Assembly (NCBI RefSeq): GCF_900110255.1
Contig: NZ_FODD01000002.1
Coordinates: 248,001 to 312,000, forward strand
Length of the DNA: 64,000 nucleotides
Origin: Actinacidiphila rubida
GTDB lineage: Bacteria > Actinomycetota > Actinomycetes > Streptomycetales > Streptomycetaceae
Direction: 5' to 3'
The notes below the pieces were generated by a model. That model was not told the DNA's origin, did not search any database, and was given only the letters and a program-made list of their open reading frames with translations. Below are positions 1 through 7,211 of this stretch, one piece after another (within the stretch, counting starts at the first letter, position 1; the number at the start of each line of letters is the position of its first letter). A program made the position numbers and the translations under genes.

Positions 1-71
1 CAGTGGTACACGGAGGCGCCAGCCTTGTCGGGAGGTGTCCCGCTTCGGTCCTGTTCCGGTCCCGGATCGTT

Positions 72-95
72 CCCGGCGGGTTCCCGCCCGCCGGG
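72..95 (-). terminator. Hairpin downstream of hpgT
   Basis: A 9-bp perfect G/C stem (72-80 with 87-95, loop TTCCCG) lies about 15 bases past the stop codon of hpgT. It is the likely end of the leftward Hpg operon. There is no clear T-run, as is common in streptomycetes. Bases 1-71 hold nothing I recognise. Confidence 0.5.
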
Positions 96-109
96 GGGGT
101 TGACGGTCG

Positions 110-1501
110 TCACGGGCTCCCGGGCGACGCGCCCGCGCAGGCGTGGACGAAGCCGGCGAAGCGGTCGAGGGCGTCGTCGACGTCGTCGGGTTCCAGGGCG
201 CTGATCGACAGCCGCAGGGAGCGCAGCACGGGCCGGCCGTCGTAGAAGTGGTGCAGCGGCGTCCACAGCACGCCGTGCCGCGCCGCGGAGTACTCGAGGG
301 TGGCGTCGGTCACCTCGAAGGGCACGTCGACCACCACGAAGAAGCCGCCGTCGGGCGTGTTCCAGGTGACCGGGGACGGAGCGGGGAAGCGTGCCGCCAG
401 ACCGTCGACGAGCTGCCGCAGATTCCGCCGGTAGACCTCCCGCACGTCCTGGGTGGCCCGCGCCAGGCTGCACCCGTGCTCCAGCAGCCACCCGCCCGCC
501 ACCGCCTGGCTCAGCGGCGCGGTGTTGACGGTGACCATGCTCTTGGCCTTGGCCAGCAGGTCGGCGAACAGCACCCGGTCACCCGGGCCCTGGCGGACCT
601 GCTGGTCGGCCACGGCGAAGCCGATCCGGACGCCCGGGAAGACCGACTTGGACAGCGAGCCGAGGTGGACCACGCGCCGGTTCGTGTCCAGCGCCTTGAG
701 CGTGGGCAGCCGCTGCCCTTCCAGCGGGAACAGGCCGTACGGGTTGTCCTCCAGCAGCAGGACGTCCTCCTGCTCCGCCAGGTCGAGCAGGGCGAGCCGG
801 GTGGCCAGCGACAGCCGCAGGCCGGTGGGATTGGCGAAGTCCGGCACGAGGTAGCAGGCCCGCGGCCGCTGCCCCGCGGCACGCGCGCGGTGGATCCGGC
901 GGCGCAGGTCGCCGAGGTCGACCCCGTCCGTGCCGCCCGCCACCGGATGCACCGGCAGGTCCAGCAGCCGCGCGGCACCGGTCACGCCGACGTACACGGG
1001 GTCCACCGCCAGCAGGACGTCCCGCTCGTCGCGCTTCAGCGCCCGCATGGTGAGCAGCAGCGCCTCCTGGCAGCCGGTGGTCACCACGATCGCCTCGGGG
1101 TCGACGTCCACGCCCTCGTCCACGCTCAGGTAACGGGCGATCAGGTCGTGGATGATGCCCTTGGTCCGGCCGTACTGCAGCAGGGCCCGCCGCACGTGCC
1201 GTTCGTCGTAGCCCCGCTCCTCCCGCAGGTGCGCGCAGTACGCGCGCAGCGCGCGGTGCACGTCCTCGACGTCGTAGAAGCCCTCGTACGGCGTCCCCGC
1301 CGCCAGGGACAGCGCCTCGGGATGGCGTCCCGCGACCTCGTTGAGGAAGGTCATGGCGGACAGCAGCGGGTCGGTGAGGGAGCCGTGCAGGCCGGACGCG
1401 TCCAGGTCGGCCCGCTCGGGCGCGGCGTCCCGCGCGGGCAGCGGCGGACGTACGGGTGCGGCTTCCGGCGCCGGCAGCGGCGGACGTACGGGCGCGGTCA
1501 T
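110..1501 (-). CDS. hpgT: 4-Hydroxyphenylglycine aminotransferase (HpgT)
   Basis: This 463-residue PLP-dependent class I/II aminotransferase should convert 4-hydroxyphenylglyoxylate to L-4-hydroxyphenylglycine, with tyrosine as usual amino donor in this family. Visible marks are the ANPTG turn in VPDFANPTGLRLS, the LLLEDNPYGLF stretch, and SLSKSVFPGVRIGF near residue 284, whose Lys should carry PLP. The start is the ATG at 1501, overlapping the hmo stop as ATGA, so the two are translationally coupled. The first 30 residues contain APVRPPLPA twice, from a 36-bp-period DNA repeat at 1437-1497, and look disordered. Position after hmaS and hmo makes the HpgT assignment firm; by sequence alone it could be another aromatic aminotransferase. 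Confidence 0.9.
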   Translation of the reverse strand: MTAPVRPPLPAPEAAPVRPPLPARDAAPERADLDASGLHGSLTDPLLSAMTFLNEVAGRHPEALSLAAGTPYEGFYDVEDVHRALRAYCAHLREERGYDERHVRRALLQYGRTKGIIHDLIARYLSVDEGVDVDPEAIVVTTGCQEALLLTMRALKRDERDVLLAVDPVYVGVTGAARLLDLPVHPVAGGTDGVDLGDLRRRIHRARAAGQRPRACYLVPDFANPTGLRLSLATRLALLDLAEQEDVLLLEDNPYGLFPLEGQRLPTLKALDTNRRVVHLGSLSKSVFPGVRIGFAVADQQVRQGPGDRVLFADLLAKAKSMVTVNTAPLSQAVAGGWLLEHGCSLARATQDVREVYRRNLRQLVDGLAARFPAPSPVTWNTPDGGFFVVVDVPFEVTDATLEYSAARHGVLWTPLHHFYDGRPVLRSLRLSISALEPDDVDDALDRFAGFVHACAGASPGSP

Positions 1502-2625
1502 CGCACGCTCCCCGCGGCCGTTGCCGGCACGGGTCCGCCCGTGGTGGCCAGTCCGGCCACCGCCGCGAGGTCCGGGCAGCCGGCCAGCGCCATCGCGTTG
1601 TGCAGTTCGGTGCGGAACAGGTCGAGGACGCGGTGCACCCCGGCCTGCCCGGCCGCGGCGAGCCCCCAGAGCACGGGCCGGCCGACGAGCACCGCGCCCG
1701 CGCCCAGCGCGAGCGCCTTGAGGATGTCGGTGCCACTGCGGATCCCGCTGTCGAACAGCACTTCGCACCGCCCCGCCACGGCGGCGGCGACCGCCGGCAG
1801 CGCCGTGATCGCGGGCTGCGCGCCGTCGAGCTGGCGGCCCCCGTGGTTGGACACCACGATCGCGTCCGCGCCCAGCCCGGCGGCGGCCGCCGCGTCCCGC
1901 GGGTCGAGGATCCCCTTCAGCACCAGCGGCAGCCGGGTCCGCTCCCGCAGCCACTCCAGGTCGCGCCACGAGAGCGAGGGGTCCACGAGTCCGGCCGTCT
2001 GGCTGGCGATGGCACTGACCCCGGTCCTGGCGGCCGCGGGCAGACCGTCCGCGGAACCGTCGAAGTGCGCCGCGCGCACGCCGTCGGGGAGCCGGAAGGA
2101 ACCCCGCAGATCCGCCTGCCGCCGTCCCATCCGCGGTGTGTCCACCGTGAGCACCAGGGCCGAGCAGCCGGCCGACTCCGCCCGCGCCAGCAGGTCGGCG
2201 GTCACGCCGCGGTCCCGCAGCCAGTACAGCTGGAACCACGTCGTCCCGCCGGCGGCGGCGATCTCCTCGACCGGCACGCTGCTGAAGGTGCTGACGGTGA
2301 ACGGCATGCCGGCGTCGCGGGCCGCTCGGGCGACGGCCAGTTCGCCGTCGGGGTGGAAGGCGTGCTGGTAGGCCATGGGCGCCACGGCCGCGGGGACCGC
2401 GCACGGGGCGCCGAGGAGCACGGTGGAGCTGTCGGTCGCGGAGACGTCCCTGAGCACGCGCGGCACGACGCAGATCGCGTCGAGCGCGGCCCGGTTCGCC
2501 CGCAGGGTCAGACCGTCCCCGGCGGCCCCGTTGACGAACCGTTCGATCATCGGCTGCAGCACGGCCGACGCCGGGCCCTCGGCGTCGGCCGGTGCGAGCA
2601 GGTCCGCGGGGAGGACGGCGGTCAC
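1498..2625 (-). CDS. hmo: 4-Hydroxymandelate oxidase (Hmo)
   Basis: This 375-residue FMN-dependent alpha-hydroxy-acid oxidase oxidises (S)-4-hydroxymandelate to 4-hydroxyphenylglyoxylate, the second Hpg step. Family marks are VAPMAYQHAFHPDGE, WFQLYW and VLTVDTP in the first half, LVLKGI with its FMN-binding Lys, SNHGGRQLDG near residue 258 with the catalytic His, and DSGIRSGTDILKALALGA for FMN phosphate. The start is the GTG at 2625, which overlaps the hmaS stop (GTGA). A glycolate or lactate oxidase would have the same fold; the neighbours decide the substrate. Confidence 0.92.
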   Translation of the reverse strand: MTAVLPADLLAPADAEGPASAVLQPMIERFVNGAAGDGLTLRANRAALDAICVVPRVLRDVSATDSSTVLLGAPCAVPAAVAPMAYQHAFHPDGELAVARAARDAGMPFTVSTFSSVPVEEIAAAGGTTWFQLYWLRDRGVTADLLARAESAGCSALVLTVDTPRMGRRQADLRGSFRLPDGVRAAHFDGSADGLPAAARTGVSAIASQTAGLVDPSLSWRDLEWLRERTRLPLVLKGILDPRDAAAAAGLGADAIVVSNHGGRQLDGAQPAITALPAVAAAVAGRCEVLFDSGIRSGTDILKALALGAGAVLVGRPVLWGLAAAGQAGVHRVLDLFRTELHNAMALAGCPDLAAVAGLATTGGPVPATAAGSVR

Positions 2626-3722
2626 AGCACGCTCTGCAGCGACGCGTCGCGTTCGGCCTGCACGGCCTCGTACAGGGCCCGGACGTTGCCGTTGCCGAAG
2701 GTCTCCGCGCCGATGCGCTCGACGACCTCGAAGAACATCGTCCGGCGCGGGTGCGTCGTCCGGGTGAAGATCTGGTACAGCTGGCCCGCGTGGTCCTCGT
2801 CGGCGAGGATGCCGGCGTCCCGCAGCGCGGCGATCGGGTGGCGCGTGTGGTCGAGGCGCCCGGGCAGGCGGTCGTAGTAGGTGTCGGGCGTGCTGAGGAA
2901 GGCGACGCCGCCCTCGGTCATCCACGCCGTCGCCTCGACGATGTCGCCGGTGGCGAAGGCCAGGTGGTGGACGCCGCCGCTGCCGTGCCGCTCGAGGAAG
3001 TCGCCGATGTGGCCGGCGTCGTGGTCGGGGCTGGGCGCGAGGACGGTGAAGGTGAGTTCGCCCGAGGGGCTGCGCACCGCCTTGGAGTCCATGGCCTCCT
3101 TGTCCTGCACCATCAGCTCCTGGTAGACGCTCTCGAAGCCGAAGACGCGCTCGTAGTACTCGGTGCTGGGGGCGAGCTGCCCGACGGGCACGCTGACCGC
3201 GACGTGGTCCAGGAGGGTCAGGCCGGGCGTGCCGCCGCGGGCCTCGATGCCGGGGGCGACCGGGCTGAAGCCGGGGAGCGGACCCGGCTGCGCGCCGTCG
3301 CGGGCCGGCGCCTGGACGAGGGTGTGCCGCACGTCGTCGAAGCCGGAGTGGAGGACCGCCGTGGTCCAGCCGCGGTCCTCGGACGGGGCGGTGTGCGGCA
3401 GCGCGGACCGGGACAGCGCGCCGTCGAAGGCGGCCCTGGCGTCGGAGGTGCGCAGGGCGATGTCGACGACGCCGTCACCGTGGCGGTCGAGGTACCCGGC
3501 CGCCGCGTGGGCGTCGTCCAGGGGCTGGGTGAGCACGAGCACGACGGCGCCCTGCCGTAGCGCCAGCGACCGGCTGCGGCCGCCGTGGTCGGTCCGCTCG
3601 GCCTCGGCGTGGACGTGGAAGCCGTAGCCGTCGGTGAACTGCCGGGCGACTGCGGTGACATCGGAGACGTACATCTCCGTGTGGCTGACGTGCAGATCGT
3701 CGAAGGCGCTGGTGGAGGGCAT
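2622..3722 (-). CDS. hmaS: 4-Hydroxymandelate synthase (HmaS)
   Basis: This 366-residue Fe(II) dioxygenase of the HPPD family makes 4-hydroxymandelate from 4-hydroxyphenylpyruvate, the committed Hpg step. It has two vicinal-oxygen-chelate halves. The likely iron ligands are the His of LLDHVAVSVP (about residue 174), the second His of GVHHLAFATGD (about 253) and the Glu of TMFFEVVERIG (about 331). HPPD itself shares these ligands; the choice of HmaS rests on coupling to hmo and hpgT and on the nearby NRPS genes. The ATG at 3722 has an AGGA site upstream. No prephenate dehydrogenase for precursor supply lies in this window. Confidence 0.9.
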   Translation of the reverse strand: MPSTSAFDDLHVSHTEMYVSDVTAVARQFTDGYGFHVHAEAERTDHGGRSRSLALRQGAVVLVLTQPLDDAHAAAGYLDRHGDGVVDIALRTSDARAAFDGALSRSALPHTAPSEDRGWTTAVLHSGFDDVRHTLVQAPARDGAQPGPLPGFSPVAPGIEARGGTPGLTLLDHVAVSVPVGQLAPSTEYYERVFGFESVYQELMVQDKEAMDSKAVRSPSGELTFTVLAPSPDHDAGHIGDFLERHGSGGVHHLAFATGDIVEATAWMTEGGVAFLSTPDTYYDRLPGRLDHTRHPIAALRDAGILADEDHAGQLYQIFTRTTHPRRTMFFEVVERIGAETFGNGNVRALYEAVQAERDASLQSVL

Positions 3723-3833
3723 GGCGAATCCTCGTTCCTGGTGTGGCGACGGGGTGGTGGAGCTGCGGCGCGGGCCCGGTGACGCGGGCGGCGGGGCGGA
3801 GGGGGCTGGGCAGGCCGGGCAGATGACGGGGCG

Positions 3834-4046
3834 TCAGGTGCGCGCCATCTGCTCGGCGAGGCTGCGGGGACGCATGTCCGTCCAGTGCGCCTCGATGTAG
3901 GCGAGGCTGTCCGGCCGGCTGCCCGTGTCCCGGACGACCGTCCAGCCGGCCGGGACGTCGGCGAACGCGGGCCACAGCGAGTACTGGTGCTCGTCGTTCC
4001 TCAGCACCCGGTACTGGGCGTCGGGGTCGTCGAAGGGATTGGTCAC
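3834..4046 (-). CDS. MbtH-like NRPS chaperone
   Basis: This 70-residue protein has the full MbtH signature: [10 protein letters not shown], then VPAGW, then a C-terminal stretch of WTDMRPRSL. MbtH-like proteins bind adenylation domains and are often needed for their solubility or activity, so it should serve one or more of the four A domains of the two NRPS proteins. The start is a GTG at 4046 with AGGAG seven bases upstream. It precedes hmaS by 111 bases in the same direction. Confidence 0.97.
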   Translation of the reverse strand: MTNPFDDPDAQYRVLRNDEHQYSLWPAFADVPAGWTVVRDTGSRPDSLAYIEAHWTDMRPRSLAEQMART

Positions 4047-4105
4047 GGCTGGTCTCCTGTCGGTGGGGCGGGGGTGCGGGCAACGGGGTCGGCGGTGCGG
4101 GCGGG

Positions 4106-4160
4106 CGGTGACCCGGGCGGCGCCGGTGACGGCGCGGGTCCCGGGGGCGTCACCGTCACG
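4106..4160 (-). promoter_or_regulatory. Alternative hairpins between leader ORF and mbtH
   Basis: CGGTGAC occurs on the plus strand at 4106-4112 and 4124-4130, and its complement GTCACCG at 4149-4155. In the leftward transcript the first-made element can therefore pair with either of two later ones; the nearer pairing extends to 8 bp (4124-4131 with 4148-4155). Two mutually exclusive hairpins between a short ORF and the first structural gene resemble an attenuator. This is structural inference only. Confidence 0.35.
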
Positions 4161-4169
4161 CGGGCGGGG

Positions 4170-4232
4170 TCATCCGCCCCAGGACGTGTCGTCGGCGGTG
4201 GGCTCGTGGGCGGTCGACGTGCGAGCAGGCAT
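4170..4232 (-). CDS. 20-residue leader ORF ahead of mbtH-hmaS-hmo-hpgT
   Basis: An ATG at 4232 has AGGGAG at ideal spacing (six bases between) and opens a frame of only 20 codons, MPARTSTAHEPTADDTSWGG. It is the first ORF of the leftward Hpg operon, 123 bases before the mbtH start. The ribosome site is better than that of several real genes here. Four of the 20 residues are Thr, the predicted third residue of the peptide product, and there is one Trp. It could be a translated leader of an attenuator, a small regulatory peptide or, less likely, a ribosomal peptide precursor; no modifying enzyme for such a precursor lies nearby. It is too short for composition statistics. Confidence 0.5.
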   Translation of the reverse strand: MPARTSTAHEPTADDTSWGG

Positions 4233-4643
4233 GGGTGACTCCCTGTCAGGGACGGCGGAACGTCGGTCGGGTGTACGGGGAAGGCGCGGCACACATGTGC
4301 CGCTCGGCCGGCGGCCGCTGAGCCGCACGGGCGGGCTCCGGCACGCATCCGGCGCGCATCCGGCGCTCTTCCCGCCGCGATTCAGGCTGCCAGCGCGGCC
4401 CCCGGCGGTTCCAGCCCTCGCGCCCTTCACCAAACTGCCGATCCGCGCGGTGTCCCCCTCCGGTCGTGCGCGGGTCGGAGGGCCCGGATTCCCGAGCCTT
4501 TCGGGCACATCGCTTCGGGGTGGCCGCCCGGCCTCGCTACTTTGCCCGTGATCCACCGCGACGCGGCAGGCGGCCGCGCACCGGGGACCACACGCGTGAT
4601 GAGGGTCCTCGCCCTGCCGGGACCACAAGGCACGGAGGCTGAC
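4233..4643. promoter_or_regulatory. Divergent promoter region, Hpg operon and LuxR gene
   Basis: These 411 bases separate the leftward leader-mbtH-hpg operon from the rightward LuxR regulator and must hold promoters for both. I found no confident -35/-10 pair. A small inverted repeat CCCGA-N5-TCGGG lies at 4491-4505. No gene is visible here. Confidence 0.5.
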
Positions 4644-5693
4644 ATGCAGCTCGGCGACACCCACGAGACACACGACCCGCTGCCCCGGGCCGACCTGCCC
4701 CCCTGGCTGGCCGACGACGAGGTCGCCCTGTACGGGTGGGCGGCGGTCCACGAGCACCTCGACCTGCGGGCCGCGGCACGTGACCTCGACGTCGAGCCGG
4801 ACCGCCTGGCCGCCTCGCTGGCCGCGCTGGGCGAGCGCGGGCTGCTGCGGGTCCTGCCGGGCGAACCCCCGCGCATGCAGGTGGTGGACCCCGATCTGGC
4901 CGCCGAGGCCGTCATCATGCCGTTCGAGGAGACCATCAGGCGGCAGCAGGCGGTCCTGCGCGTCCTGCGGGACCACGTCGCCGGCCTGCGCCAGCACTAC
5001 GTGGAGGGCCTGCGGGCCAGGACACCCGGGGCCGAGCTCATCCCCCGGCTCGACCAGGTGCGTGTCGCGCTCAACCGGGCCTCCGCGCAGTGCCGTTCGG
5101 AGATCATGACCAGCCAGCCCGGCGGCAACCGGGACCCGGAGGCGCTCGCGGAGGCGCTCGTGCGCGACACCGCGACGCTGGCCCGCGGGGTGCGGATGCG
5201 CACGCTGTACCACCACACCGCCCGGTTCAACGCCCCGAGCCAGGCGTACGTGGCGCAGGCCTCGGCGCTGGGCGCCGAGTACCGGACGGCGCACGAACTC
5301 TTCGGCCGGCTCATCGTCTTCGACCGCGAGATGGCCTTCCTCCCGGACACCTCGGGCGACTGGGGCGCCGTCGTCGTCCGGGAGCCGAACGTCGTGCACT
5401 TCCTCTGCGAACTGTTCGAGCAGGTCTGGACGCTGGCCCAGCCGTTCTCCAACGCGGCTGCCGACGGGCTCGAGATGATCTCCCGCGAGATCGACGGCAA
5501 GATCGTCAAGATGCTCGCCGCGGGGCTGAAGGACGAGACGATCGCCCGGCGCCTCGGCATCTCGCTGCGGACCGCACGCCGCCACATCGCCGACATCATG
5601 CAGTCCCTCGGCGCGGGGAGCCGCTTCCAGGCGGGCGTGCTCATGGCCTCGCGCGGCCTGCTGACCGAGGACCGTCCCGTCCTCGCGGACTGA
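4644..5693 (+). CDS. LuxR-type regulator with TrmB/effector-like N-terminus
   Basis: This 349-residue regulator has a C-terminal LuxR helix-turn-helix (IVKMLAAGLKDETIARRLGISLRTARRHIADIMQSLGA, about residues 287-324). Its N-terminal region begins with a winged-helix-like segment (DLDVEPDRLAASLAALGERGLLRV), followed by a long helical domain of the kind found in streptomycete pathway regulators. It has no receiver domain. The start is the ATG at 4644, preceded by GGAGG with five bases between; the open frame extends further upstream but has no ribosome site there. Lying between the Hpg operon and the NRPS genes, it is the obvious candidate cluster activator. Confidence 0.85.
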   Translation: MQLGDTHETHDPLPRADLPPWLADDEVALYGWAAVHEHLDLRAAARDLDVEPDRLAASLAALGERGLLRVLPGEPPRMQVVDPDLAAEAVIMPFEETIRRQQAVLRVLRDHVAGLRQHYVEGLRARTPGAELIPRLDQVRVALNRASAQCRSEIMTSQPGGNRDPEALAEALVRDTATLARGVRMRTLYHHTARFNAPSQAYVAQASALGAEYRTAHELFGRLIVFDREMAFLPDTSGDWGAVVVREPNVVHFLCELFEQVWTLAQPFSNAAADGLEMISREIDGKIVKMLAAGLKDETIARRLGISLRTARRHIADIMQSLGAGSRFQAGVLMASRGLLTEDRPVLAD

Positions 5694-5721
5694 GGCGCCG
5701 CACGGCCGCAACGCCCACGGG

Positions 5722-6321
5722 TCAGTCCTGGAGCCGGAGTTCGACGAGCGTGCAGGAGGCGTGCACCCCGGTCAGGGCATAGCTCCCGGGCCGGGCCATG
5801 TACAGCGCCTCGCCCGCGCGCAGCCGCACCCGGACACCCGCCGGGTCCGCGTCGCCCGCCGACGGGCCGTCCGCCGCCGGAACGCCCACGTCGTCCGCGG
5901 CCGGGCTGTCCGCTGCCGGAACGTCCACGTCGTCCGCCGCCGGGCCCGGTCCCGCGACCCGGCACTCGCAGGAGCCCGCGAGCTGGACCAGGACCGTGTC
6001 GTGCTCCAGCTCGCACGGCGCGGTGCTCCCGCCCTGCCCCAAGGCCCAGTACCCGGCGCGCACCGGGCGGCCGACGAACGTGCCGAGGCGGTCCGCCATC
6101 TCCCGCATGCGCGGGTCCGCGGGGCGCAGGACCGCGGAGTCGTCCCCGGCACGGCCGGCCCCCGCGTCCCCGTCCGGCGCGCGCTCGCCGTAGGGGTCCA
6201 CGACGGCGCCGGAGCCGGCCGGCCAGACCATGGCCGGGCCGCCGGCCCGGTACGTCGCGACGCACAGTGCGATGTCGCGGAAGAACGCGTCGGCCTCTGA
6301 GTGCCGTGTCCGGGTGTCCAC
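5722..6321 (-). CDS. Degenerate cupin/JmjC-like protein
   Basis: This protein has 199 residues from the GTG at 6321, which has GAAGGG upstream. Segments resemble the bacterial JmjC/ribosomal-oxygenase fold: FVGRPVRAGYW, LEHDTVLVQLAGSCECRV and LRAGEALYMARPGSYALTGVHASCTLVEL. In that family the HxD iron ligands precede the DVFVLQ-like strand. Here the aligned positions read C-E-L, and the distal His after LYMARPG is also missing, so iron binding seems lost. A low-complexity insert of repeated PAADDV/PAADSP units sits where active relatives have a short loop. It converges on the LuxR gene 28 bases away. Function unknown; it may bind a small molecule or a partner protein. The fold match was made by eye and is moderate. 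Confidence 0.6.
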   Translation of the reverse strand: MDTRTRHSEADAFFRDIALCVATYRAGGPAMVWPAGSGAVVDPYGERAPDGDAGAGRAGDDSAVLRPADPRMREMADRLGTFVGRPVRAGYWALGQGGSTAPCELEHDTVLVQLAGSCECRVAGPGPAADDVDVPAADSPAADDVGVPAADGPSAGDADPAGVRVRLRAGEALYMARPGSYALTGVHASCTLVELRLQD

Positions 6322-6408
6322 ATCGATGCCCTTCGTCGTTGTCGGGGCCCGCGCGCCCAGCTCCGCGGGCGGGCGCGCGGGCGGCAGGCCGTGGACCCGG
6401 GCCGGCCG

Positions 6409-6428
6409 GCCCGCCACGGCCCGCCACG
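6409..6428. repeat. Tandem 10-bp repeat
   Basis: Two adjacent copies of GGCCCGCCAC lie close upstream of the cupin-like gene start. It may be no more than G/C-rich slippage. Confidence 0.35.
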
Positions 6429-6484
6429 GCCGCGCCGACTCCCGCGTGCGGAACGCGAGTCGTCCGGCGGATGGGCGCGACCGT

Positions 6485-6504
6485 GGTGTCAGGTGGTGTC
6501 AGGT
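6485..6504. repeat. Tandem GGTGTCAGGT pair
   Basis: Two exact head-to-tail copies of GGTGTCAGGT occur in the divergent region between the cupin-like gene and NRPS1. A 10-bp period puts both copies on the same DNA face, which would suit a dimeric activator binding direct repeats. There is no direct evidence of binding. Confidence 0.4.
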
Positions 6505-7029
6505 GAACCAGGCTGGCAGTGCGGGCCACCGCCCTCAATCCCCCGTCCCCCTCATCAACCGGCCGTTCCCGGCGCCGCCTTGCCGTCGGTCCGGTGCCCG
6601 TCCACGCACCCGCCGCGAAGGCCTGATGAGCGATGTCCCTTTGCGGCCATGGCCCTTAGCAGAGCGCGCCGGACATCTCCGCGCGAAATACGCCAGATCG
6701 AGAGAAGCTGAACGGGCTCTCCGGCGGCGGATGGGCGACCTCGCGCCGCAAATCCCCAGATGGCAGGGCGTGTTGGTGAGTCACGGGGCGGCCGGGGACC
6801 GCTCGGGACGGCGGGGCTGGGAATGCCCGTGGTGGCCGTGGCAGCATCCAAGCCGTCTCTGAAGGGGCCAGCGCCGCACGGGAGTCGACCGGCTACAGGA
6901 AGGGCCGGGCCACCCCGTCGCGGACCCCCGCGCCCCTCCGCCCTGCCGGGGCCTGACGGCGACGGACGCCGGCCGGCCCGCGCGGCCGGTGCGGCGTCCT
7001 GCCGTGGCGCTCCGCGACCGCGCTCCCCC

Positions 7030-7095
7030 TCCGCACCTCCCCCGTCCGCACCTCCCCGGTCCGCACCTCCCCCTCCCCTGCGCACCTCCCCCTCG
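7030..7095. repeat. 15-bp tandem repeat, TCCGCACCTCCCC(C/G)(G/T)
   Basis: Three contiguous near-identical 15-bp units (7030-7074) plus a fourth after a six-base spacer (7081-7095) lie 120-180 bases before the NRPS1 start. The minus strand reads GGGGAGGTGCGGA repeatedly. The plus-strand pyrimidine tract would be transcribed into the NRPS leader. It may be a simple slippage product or a binding array. Confidence 0.55.
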
Positions 7096-7211
7096 CGAAC
7101 GCGGACCCGTTCCGCTCCTGGTCCTGCGTCTTCCGCCGTCCGCCGCGTGCCGGCCCCTGGTGCCGCCCCCGCGCCGACCCCCAGCCCCGCCCTGCCACGA
7201 GGAGGCACCCC

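Larger units (their letters stand above)
6322..7211. promoter_or_regulatory. 890-bp divergent upstream region of the NRPS operon
   Basis: No convincing gene is seen between the cupin-like gene and NRPS1. A 78-codon frame from an ATG at 6626 uses TTA and AGA codons and lacks G/C third-position bias, so I do not call it. The stretch of roughly 6590-6760 is less G+C-rich than its surroundings and is the likeliest site of the NRPS promoter. It also holds three short tandem repeats, listed separately. Confidence 0.5.

Noticed and set aside
3-245. Short plus-strand frame at the left edge
   Set aside because: Mostly antisense to the 3' end of hpgT, and its codon bias follows the opposite strand.
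143-2877. Long plus-strand frames opposite hpgT and hmo
   Set aside because: High-GC shadow frames. The minus-strand proteins have clear catalytic motifs, while these read as Arg/Gly/Pro-rich strings.
4170-4232. Ribosomally made modified peptide precursor as main reading of the 20-residue ORF
   Set aside because: No radical SAM, YcaO, lanthionine, lasso or PEARL-type enzyme is in the window, so a leader role is favoured.
6626-6862. 78-codon frame (starting MSDVPLRPWP) before the NRPS genes
   Set aside because: Weak ribosome site, rare TTA and AGA codons, no G/C third-position bias and no family likeness. It lies in the likely promoter stretch.
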